From NCBI GenBank assembly GCA_963972525.1, contig CAXAUZ010000003.1, forward strand, positions 124,001 to 188,000: DNA of 64,000 nt. Reading direction: 5' to 3'. Below are positions 58,203 through 64,000 of the stretch, piece by piece. Made by a program: the position numbers and the translations under genes. Below the pieces are notes generated by a model. The model was not told the DNA's origin and did not search any database. It saw nothing but the letters and a program-made list of their open reading frames with translations. This DNA comes from Salinilacustrithrix sp003476595 (GTDB lineage: Bacteria; Actinomycetota; Acidimicrobiia; Acidimicrobiales; Salinilacustritrichaceae). The stretch's first letter is position 1; every line of letters begins with the position of its first letter.

Positions 58203-59888
58203 GTGAGCCCAGAAGACCCCGTCACCTCCTTCGCCGACCTCGGCCTGCGCGAGGAGCTCGTCGCTCGCCTCGTCGAGCTCGACTACGAAGAGCCCACCCC
58301 GATCCAGCGCGAGGCGATCCCCGTGCTCATCGAGGGCTCGGACCTGCTCGGCCAGGCCGCGACGGGCACGGGGAAGACCGCCGCCTTCGCGCTGCCGCTG
58401 CTCCACCGGCTCGGTGACGTGCCGGCGTCCCGTCCCACCGCGCTGATCCTCGTGCCGACCCGCGAGCTGGCCATGCAGGTGCAGCAGGCGGTGTCCAACT
58501 ACGGGCGCAGCCTCGGCGTGCGCGTCGTGGCCGTCTTCGGCGGCCAGCCCATCCAGCGCCAGCTCAAGTCGATCGAGCGGGGCGCGCACATCGTGGTCGC
58601 GACCCCCGGCCGGGCCATCGACCTCATCAACCGCCGGTCGTTGAAGCTCGACGCCATCACCACGGTGGTGCTCGACGAGGCCGACGAGATGCTCGACATG
58701 GGCTTCACCGACGACATCGAGACGATCCTCGAGCACACGCCGAGCGAGCGCCAGACCGTGCTGTTCTCGGCCACGCTGCCCCGTCGCATCACCGCGATCG
58801 CCGAGCGCCACCAGCGGGATCCGAAGCGCATCACGATCAAGGCCGGCGACGTCGGCACCGACTCCGACCTGGTCCGCCAGACCGCCTACGTCGTCGACCG
58901 TCACCACAAGGCCGCTGCCCTCGGGCGCATCCTCGACGTGGAGGCGGCCACCTCGGCCATCGTGTTCTGCCGGACCCGGGCCGAGGTCGACGAGCTCACC
59001 GTCACCATGAACAGCCGCAACCACCGGGCCGAGGCCCTGCACGGCGGCATGGACCAGGAGCAGCGCGACCGGGTCATGGGTCGCCTGCGCGACGGCACCG
59101 CCGAGCTGCTGATCGCCACCGACGTCGCCGCCCGCGGCCTCGACGTGGACAGCCTGACCCACGTCGTGAACTACGACGTGCCCGCCGCGCCCGAGGCGTA
59201 CGTGCACCGCATCGGGCGGGTCGGCCGCGCCGGGCGGACCGGCACGGCCATCACGCTCGTCGAGCCGCGCCAGCGCCGCCTGCTCGAGAACATCGAGCGG
59301 CTGACCAAGCAGCGCCTGGAGGTGGCCCGGATCCCCAGCGTCGACGACCTCCGCGCCACCCAGATCGAGCGGACCGCGGAGGCGCTGGAGGCCGTGCTGG
59401 TCGCCGGCGACATCGACGAGTACGGCGAGGTGCTCGAAGCGCTCGACGAGTTCGACGACCGCAGCATCGCCCTCGCCGCCATCAAGCTCCTCCGCGAAGC
59501 CGAGGGGTCGGTCGACGAGACCGAGATCCCCAGCGCGTCGATGAAGGGGCCCAAGGGCGGCAAGAGCGGCAAGGACAAGGGCAGCTGGGACAAGGGCGGC
59601 AAGGGCAAGCCCGCGGGCCGCAGCGACCGGGGCCGGCGCACGCCCGACGGCCCGACCGGGTCGGTGTACGTGAACCTCGGCTCGAAGGCCGGCGTCCGTC
59701 CCGCCGACCTGGTGGGGGCCATCGCCAACGAGGCCGGCATCCCCGGCCGTGAGGTGGGGCCGATCCGCATCGGCGACACCTACGCCGTCGTCGGCGTCCC
59801 CGAGGGCGCGGTGGAGGACGTCATCAAGGCCCTCAACAAGGGCTCGGTCCGGGGCAAGCCGGTGAAGGCCCGCCGCTTCGTCGAGTAG
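58203..59888 (+). CDS. deaD: DEAD-box RNA helicase, DeaD/CsdA type
   Basis: ATP-dependent RNA helicase of 561 residues, linked to ribosome assembly and cold adaptation. Core motifs in order: Q motif near the start (YEEPTPIQREAIPVL), motif I AATGTGKTAAF, Ib TPGRAIDL, II VLDEADEMLD, III FSATLPRRI, and VI HRIGRVGRAGRTG. After residue 430 there is a basic Gly/Lys linker (GPKGGKSGKDKGSWDKGG) and then the DbpA/CsdA-type RNA-binding domain (VYVNLGSKAGVRPADLVGAI to the C-terminus). GTG 58203 is the start in agreement with the Q-motif distance. Converges with the methyltransferase gene. Confidence 0.94.
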   Translation: MSPEDPVTSFADLGLREELVARLVELDYEEPTPIQREAIPVLIEGSDLLGQAATGTGKTAAFALPLLHRLGDVPASRPTALILVPTRELAMQVQQAVSNYGRSLGVRVVAVFGGQPIQRQLKSIERGAHIVVATPGRAIDLINRRSLKLDAITTVVLDEADEMLDMGFTDDIETILEHTPSERQTVLFSATLPRRITAIAERHQRDPKRITIKAGDVGTDSDLVRQTAYVVDRHHKAAALGRILDVEAATSAIVFCRTRAEVDELTVTMNSRNHRAEALHGGMDQEQRDRVMGRLRDGTAELLIATDVAARGLDVDSLTHVVNYDVPAAPEAYVHRIGRVGRAGRTGTAITLVEPRQRRLLENIERLTKQRLEVARIPSVDDLRATQIERTAEALEAVLVAGDIDEYGEVLEALDEFDDRSIALAAIKLLREAEGSVDETEIPSASMKGPKGGKSGKDKGSWDKGGKGKPAGRSDRGRRTPDGPTGSVYVNLGSKAGVRPADLVGAIANEAGIPGREVGPIRIGDTYAVVGVPEGAVEDVIKALNKGSVRGKPVKARRFVE

Positions 59889-59901
59889 CGCCGAGCGCCG
59901 C

Positions 59902-60713
59902 TCAGGTGGCGGTGCAGGCCATCAGCGCGAGCCCGGTCCGGCCCCTCCGCCAGGTTCTGCAGGTATCGAGGTCCCTTGGTCTCCAGGCCGTCGATGAACA
60001 TCGCGGTGGACAGCGGCGTGTCGGGCGACGGGGCCGCCAGCATCTGGCGCATCATCGGCAGCATGACCGGCGTCGGGTCCTCGTCGACGTCGATGGTGAA
60101 GCCGCTGCCACGCAGCAGGGTGCGGAGCTCGTCGGCGGTGACGAGGTGGCTCTGGTGCGGTTCGGTCGCCCAGGGGACGGGCAGGAGCAGCGAGCCGCCG
60201 TCGCCGGCCACGACGTCGAAGAGCGCCAAGCGTCCGCCGGGCTTCAGCACCCGGCGGATCTCCCGGTAGAGGCCGGCCCGGTCGGCGATGTTCATCGCCA
60301 CGTGCTGGGTGAGGACGTGGTCGACGGACGCGTCCGGCAGGTCGATCCGGGTGATGTCGCCGACACGCAGGTCGACGAGGTCCTCCAGGCCGGTCCGGCG
60401 GTTCAGCAGGCGCCCGACCTCGACGAACTCCTCGGTGAGGTCGATCCCGATGACCCGGCACCCGTACCGGTCGGCCAGCAGCCGGGCCGGTCCGCCCAGC
60501 CCCGCACCGGCGTCGAGCACGAGGTCGTCGGCCGTCGGTGCCAGCAGCGCGGCCATGCGCTCGGTCGCCAGCTGGCCGCCGGTGTGGAAGTGGTCGAACC
60601 CGGCGAGCTGCTCGAGGGAGACCGCCCCGCCGTCGGGGGCGATGCGATCGAGCCCGGCCTGGACCTTGGCGAGGGCGCCCGAGCGCCCGTAGTGCTCCGC
60701 GACCGTCGCCATG
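59902..60713 (-). pseudogene. SAM-dependent methyltransferase with C-terminal frameshift
   Basis: Class I methyltransferase of the sarcosine/ubiquinone-type group. SAM-binding VLDAGAGLGGPARLLADRYG, then GIDLTEEFVEVGRLLNRRTG, LPDASVDHVLTQHVAMNIAD and VLKPGGRLALFDVVAGDG are intact. At GPRYLQNLAEG the open frame runs on into the complement of deaD as far as 59780, giving a long unrelated tail. One base fewer in the GGGG run at 59942-59945 would instead give RTGLALMACTAT and a stop at 59902, a normal end for the family. I take that as the original gene. ATG 60713 has GATGAT seven bases upstream (60726-60721). Confidence 0.72.
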
Positions 60714-60726
60714 CTCGGGATCATCG
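60714..60726 (-). promoter_or_regulatory. Possible leaderless promoter of methyltransferase gene
   Basis: On the minus strand GATGAT (60726-60721), 7 bases, ATG 60713. Supports ATG 60713 over ATG 60725. Confidence 0.4.
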
Positions 60727-60777
60727 CACGCCGTGGATCCGGCGTCGACGGCCGGGCCTCGTCGACCAGCCGGCCGG

Positions 60778-61503
60778 TCACCGCCAGGCGAACACCGGCT
60801 GCTCGTAGCCGGCGACCCGCTCGTGGACCCCTTCGATCGCCACCCGTCGGAACTGGAGGAGCACCGCGCCGGTGGGGGCGTGCAGCAGGTCACCACCGAT
60901 GCGCAGCTGCACCACCGGGCGCTCCGATTCGGGGATCGTGACGAAGCGCGGCGAGTCCGGGCGGCACAGCTCGCGGAACGCGATGCGGTGCACCGAGGCG
61001 ACCTCGTCGGGCTGCGGCTCCATCGCCGGGTCGGCGCCACCCCAGAGCACGACCGGCGTGATGACGTAGCCCGACCGGGTCGGGTAGTCGTCGAGCACGC
61101 CCAGCACCGCGGACTCGGGCAGGTCGAGGGCGAGCTCCTCCTGCAGCTCCCGTCGGGCGGCGTCGACGGGTGTCTCGCCGGCGTCGAGGCGGCCGCCGGG
61201 AAGCGCCCACTGCCCCGCGTGGGCCCGCATCCGGCTGGCTCGTCGGGTGAGCAGCACCGCCGGTCCGCCGGCGGTGCCCGCCACGCTGCCGGTGAGCGCG
61301 AGGTCCTCGGCCCCGGGGATGTCGGCGAGCAGCGCCGGGTCGACGCGCTGGTCGTCGGCCCCGTGGACGTCGGCATCGCTGTCCACCACGACCACCGCCA
61401 CGGCGGCGTGGCGCCGCTCGCCGAGGTCGAAGCCGAGGCGGTCGTGCCGTCCCAGGTTGGTGCTGAGGTGGGCGCGGAGCGCGTCCCCGAAGGCGAGATC
61501 CAC
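60778..61503 (-). CDS. NUDIX hydrolase
   Basis: Nucleoside-diphosphate-linked pyrophosphatase of 241 residues. The NUDIX box is GRLDAGETPVDAARRELQEE followed by L, matching G-x5-E-x7-REUxEExGU in all acid residues. The placement of the box near residue 120 and the flanking AHAGQWALPGGR resemble the CoA-pyrophosphatase-type members. GTG 61503 is the start because TACGGT lies seven bases before it; the frame is open much further upstream but there it runs on the shadow of recQ. It is followed by a separately promoted methyltransferase gene. Confidence 0.88.
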   Translation of the reverse strand: MDLAFGDALRAHLSTNLGRHDRLGFDLGERRHAAVAVVVVDSDADVHGADDQRVDPALLADIPGAEDLALTGSVAGTAGGPAVLLTRRASRMRAHAGQWALPGGRLDAGETPVDAARRELQEELALDLPESAVLGVLDDYPTRSGYVITPVVLWGGADPAMEPQPDEVASVHRIAFRELCRPDSPRFVTIPESERPVVQLRIGGDLLHAPTGAVLLQFRRVAIEGVHERVAGYEQPVFAWR

Positions 61504-61516
61504 GGTGCGCACCGTA
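61504..61516 (-). promoter_or_regulatory. Leaderless promoter of NUDIX gene
   Basis: On the minus strand TACGGT (61516-61511), 7 bases, GTG 61503. It lies in the 23-base gap after the recQ stop at 61527, so the NUDIX gene can be expressed on its own. Confidence 0.58.
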
Positions 61517-61526
61517 TGGCTAGGGT

Positions 61527-63629
61527 TCAGCGGCTGCGCAGCACCAGGGGCAGCACCGGGCCGCTGCCGGCCTCCCGCAGCAGGTGGGAGGCGACCGTCA
61601 GCGTCCAGCGCGAGTCGCACTCGTCGTCCACGAGCAGCACCGGAGCGTCGAGCAGGTCGCCCTCGGGGAGGTGGTCGGGGTCCACGGTGAACCGCCCCCA
61701 GACGTTGGCGACCTGGTGGGCGGAGTTGGCCTGGTCGGCCTGGAAACCGCCGTCCTCGATGCGGACCAGGGCCGGGTGGACGGGCAGCTTGCCGAGCTGG
61801 CCGAGGCCCGAGCACAGCCGGTCGATGAGGCCCTGGCGCCGGCGGGACGGCACCGGGCAGATCCAGCCCGGGCGCTGCTCCCAGTCCCAGCGCTTCAGCA
61901 CGCCGGCGACGGCCCGGACCATGTCCTCGTGGAGCAGGCGATCCCCGGTGAGGACCTCGTCGATCATCGCCCCCCAGCCGCCGTCGCCCACCCGGCACAG
62001 CGCCCGACCCCACCGGGCCTGGGCGTCGGGCTTGATGCGGCCCTTGGGCTCGTCCAGCCCGGTCGGCCACTGGCGGCGGGGCTCGATGCCGACGTCGCCG
62101 GCCCGCAGGTGCCGGCCGGCCTCGGCGACCAGCTCCGGGTCGAGGTCGGTGGTGCGGACGGCGCCGAGGCAGCGGTCGCAGCGGCCGCAGTCCTCGGCCT
62201 CGGCGTCGTCGAGCGCTTCGCGCAGGAACCGCAGCCGGCAGCCGGGACGGTCGGCGAAGGCCAGCATCTGGTCGGACTCTTCCCGCCGGAGCCGGCGGAG
62301 CCGCTCGGCCTTGTCGCGGTCGTAGGTCCAGCCCTCGTCGGCGAGCAGGTAGCCGCCCTTCACCGCCCGGATCGCGCCGTCGACCTCGAGGATCTTGAGC
62401 AGCGTCTGCAGCCGGCTGCGCCCGAGGTTCACGACGGACTCGAGCGTGGGCACCGACGTGGGCCGGGACGACGACAGCTGGAGGAGCACCTCGTCGCAGG
62501 TGGACTCCGGCGGCAGGCTCACCTGCTCGAACCAGCGCCACACGGCGGCGTCCTCGGTCGGGCGGGGCAGGGCGACGACCTCGGCTCGCTGGAGGGCGCG
62601 GCCGGCGCGGCCGATCTGCTGGTAGTAGGCCACCGGCGTCGGCGGCAGGCCGAGGTGGACGCAGAACGCCAGGTCGCCCTTGTCGAAGCCCATGCCGAGC
62701 GCAGACGTCGCGACCAGCGCCTTCAGCTCGTTGGCCCGCAGCTGCTCCTCCAGCACGAGGCGCTGCTCGGGTTCGGTGCCGCCGGTGTAGGCCTCGCACG
62801 CGTGGCCCCGGAGCCGCAGCCACTCGGCGGTCTGGCCGGCCTGCTCCTGGGTGAGGCAGTAGACGATGCCGGAGCCGGGCAGCTCGTCGAGGTGCTCGGA
62901 CAGCCAGGCCAGGCGATGGGCGTCGTCGGGCAGGTCGACCACCGAGAGGTGCAGGGCCTCGCGGTCCAGCGTGGTGCGCAGCACCAGCGCGTCCGACCCG
63001 AGCTGGGAGGCGACGTCGTCGGTGACCCGCTGGTTGGCGGTGGCGGTCGTGGCCAGCACCGGCGTCCACGACGGGAGCTCGTCGAGCAGGTGGCGCAGGC
63101 GCAGGTAGTCGGGGCGGAAGTCGTGGCCCCAGTCCGAGATGCAGTGGGCCTCGTCGCACACGAGCGCCATGGGCTGCTCGAGCAGCAGGTGGAAGACCCG
63201 CTCGCGGAATCCCTGGTTGGCGAGCCGCTCCGGGGAGATCAGCAGGAGGTCCACGGCGTCCGCCGTGATGGCGGCCTCGATGCGGTCCCACTCGTCGGTG
63301 TTGGACGAGTTGATGGTCTCGGCGACGAGGCCGAGCCGCTGGGCGGCCGCGACCTGGTCGCGCATGAGGGCGAGCAGCGGCGACACCACGACCGTGGGCC
63401 CCCACCCGCGGTCGCGCAGCATGCGGGTGGCCGAGAAGTACACGGCCGACTTGCCGAAGCCGGTGCGGGCCACCAGCAGCGTGCGCCGGCCGTCGGCCAC
63501 CACGGCCCGCACGGCGGCGACCTGCTCGGGCCGGGGCACGGCGTCGGGCCCGGCGAGGGCGCGGACGTGCTCGGCCAGCTCGGCTTCGACCTCGGCGGTC
63601 GTGGGACGTGGGGGAGCGGTGAGGGCCAC
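61527..63629 (-). CDS. RecQ-family DNA helicase with phosphoribosyltransferase-like C-terminus
   Basis: ATP-dependent 3'-5' DNA helicase of 700 residues. Helicase motifs: ARTGFGKSAVYFSATRML (motif I), VSPLLALMRDQVAAAQRLG, DEAHCISDWGHDFRPDYLRL (motif II), LATTATANQRV (III) and QQIGRAGRALQ (VI). A zinc-binding segment ends EDCGRCDRCLG (about residue 510). Instead of an HRDC domain, the last 40 residues read APVLLVDDECDSRWTLTVAS, the signature of a phosphoribosyltransferase active site (hhhDDxxxxxxT), preceded by about 100 residues of that fold. GTG 63629 is fixed by TAGGTT seven bases upstream; earlier starts are not supported. Confidence 0.88.
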   Translation of the reverse strand: MALTAPPRPTTAEVEAELAEHVRALAGPDAVPRPEQVAAVRAVVADGRRTLLVARTGFGKSAVYFSATRMLRDRGWGPTVVVSPLLALMRDQVAAAQRLGLVAETINSSNTDEWDRIEAAITADAVDLLLISPERLANQGFRERVFHLLLEQPMALVCDEAHCISDWGHDFRPDYLRLRHLLDELPSWTPVLATTATANQRVTDDVASQLGSDALVLRTTLDREALHLSVVDLPDDAHRLAWLSEHLDELPGSGIVYCLTQEQAGQTAEWLRLRGHACEAYTGGTEPEQRLVLEEQLRANELKALVATSALGMGFDKGDLAFCVHLGLPPTPVAYYQQIGRAGRALQRAEVVALPRPTEDAAVWRWFEQVSLPPESTCDEVLLQLSSSRPTSVPTLESVVNLGRSRLQTLLKILEVDGAIRAVKGGYLLADEGWTYDRDKAERLRRLRREESDQMLAFADRPGCRLRFLREALDDAEAEDCGRCDRCLGAVRTTDLDPELVAEAGRHLRAGDVGIEPRRQWPTGLDEPKGRIKPDAQARWGRALCRVGDGGWGAMIDEVLTGDRLLHEDMVRAVAGVLKRWDWEQRPGWICPVPSRRRQGLIDRLCSGLGQLGKLPVHPALVRIEDGGFQADQANSAHQVANVWGRFTVDPDHLPEGDLLDAPVLLVDDECDSRWTLTVASHLLREAGSGPVLPLVLRSR

Positions 63630-63642
63630 GCAGGCGAACCTA
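63630..63642 (-). promoter_or_regulatory. Leaderless promoter of recQ-type gene
   Basis: On the minus strand TAGGTT (63642-63637), 7 bases, GTG 63629. A strong match to the window-wide pattern. Confidence 0.62.
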
Positions 63643-63659
63643 ACGAGACCCCCTGACAA

Positions 63660-64000
63660 TCACGGGACTGCGTCGGCCAGCTCGTCCTCGGCCCCATCGA
63701 AGCGGGCACGAGCAGCGGCGGACATCGCCTCGGTGTGGAGGAGCCAACGCCCCCGCCCGCTCGCCTTGGTCGCGTACATGGCCACGTCTGCCGCCCGCAG
63801 CAGCTCCTCGGCGTCGTCGGTCCCGTCGGAGATCACCACGCCGACGCTCGACGACATCCGGACCCGCCGCCCGTCGAGGTCCATGGGCTCGGCCAGCGCG
63901 TCGACGAGCTCATCGCAGATCGCAGACACAGCCGCCTCCGGATGGTCCCCGAGGCCCTCGAGGACGACCACGAACTCGTCGCCTCCGAGCCGCCCGAGCG
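63660..64000 (-). CDS. GGDEF-domain protein, 5' end outside window
   Basis: C-terminal part of a diguanylate cyclase-type domain; the frame is open to the window edge. Visible residues begin LGRLGGDEFVVVLEGL, so the active-site GGDEF motif is intact, followed by GVVISDGTDDAEELLRAADV and AMYATKASGRGRW, the conserved end of the domain. About 25 residues follow to the stop at 63660-63662. Input domains, if any, and the domain's first half lie beyond base 64000. It is followed downstream by the recQ-type gene with its own promoter. Confidence 0.88.
   Translation of the reverse strand, partial: LGRLGGDEFVVVLEGLGDHPEAAVSAICDELVDALAEPMDLDGRRVRMSSSVGVVISDGTDDAEELLRAADVAMYATKASGRGRWLLHTEAMSAAARARFDGAEDELADAVP

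Noticed and set aside
60778..63405. An 875-codon minus-strand frame
   Set aside because: Only the part from GTG 61503 is the NUDIX protein; upstream it is out of frame with recQ and has no family sequence.
1..64000. CRISPR array, tRNA, rRNA or transposon
   Set aside because: No regularly spaced direct repeats, no cloverleaf with a conserved TTC arm, no transposase or integrase sequence was seen on reading both strands.

Overview
The window is 64 kb of very GC-rich, gene-dense bacterial chromosome. It reads as an actinomycete: it has a WhiB regulator, three flavin/F420-type luciferase-like oxidoreductases, stand-alone LigD polymerase-domain genes, many GTG starts, TetR-controlled lipid-type genes, and promoters that run straight into start codons. 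The gene mix (acyl-CoA enzymes, metal-dependent hydrolase plus SDR, LLM oxidoreductases) and base composition suggest class Acidimicrobiia, perhaps Iamia-like; that placement is an inference from gene content, not a computed phylogeny. I see no rRNA, tRNA, CRISPR array, insertion sequence, prophage or plasmid function, and no gene-free stretch longer than about 200 bases. It looks like core and housekeeping chromosome rather than an island.

Layout. 0-6 kb: end of an ABC-2 permease, then Na/phosphate transporter - PhoU - AI-2E-type exporter, alcohol dehydrogenase, gluconokinase and a flavin-fold protein. 6-13 kb: a KhtT/KhtU cation-proton antiporter pair, beta-carbonic anhydrase, a winged-helix regulator pair, a GlcD-like oxidase, WhiB, and a coupled TetR - metal-dependent hydrolase - SDR operon with its own operator. 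13-24 kb: YdeP-type molybdoenzyme, two LLM oxidoreductases, a small hidden membrane gene, a ClC chloride protein, LigD polymerase domain with an unknown partner, and a coupled thioesterase-like - lgt - UbiB-kinase operon. 24-36 kb: a damaged PAS-GGDEF-EAL gene, pirin, a ferritin-like protein, a YbhN-type membrane protein, HrpA helicase, fructosamine-kinase-like protein and a frameshifted sterol desaturase. 36-48 kb: patatin, YqeY, hydrolases, a second LigD polymerase domain, a diacylglycerol-kinase-like protein, FluC, SDR, aldo/keto reductase, TesB and D-aminoacylase. 48-64 kb: YchJ, a serine hydrolase - ALDH7 - saccharopine-dehydrogenase operon (probable lysine/aminoadipate catabolism), acyl-CoA dehydrogenase, a lipoprotein, enoyl-CoA hydratase, DedA, PaaI thioesterase - LLM pair, DeaD helicase, a frameshifted methyltransferase, NUDIX hydrolase, RecQ with a phosphoribosyltransferase-like tail, and a truncated GGDEF protein at the edge.

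Three window-wide patterns stand out. First, at least 13 genes carry a TAnnnT hexamer 6-8 bases before ATG or GTG, the arrangement expected for leaderless mRNAs, and this fixes several starts. Second, convergent gene pairs separated by about 40-70 bases almost always hold a long palindrome without a T-tract; three of these share the core GCGCAGATCGAC although they lie up to 34 kb apart. Third, two distant promoter regions carry the same TTGACC-N4-GGTCAA box. Three genes have reading-frame breaks: the PAS-GGDEF-EAL gene (internal loss), the sterol desaturase and the methyltransferase (single-base shifts in G/C runs). No clearly new multi-gene defence or biosynthetic system is visible.
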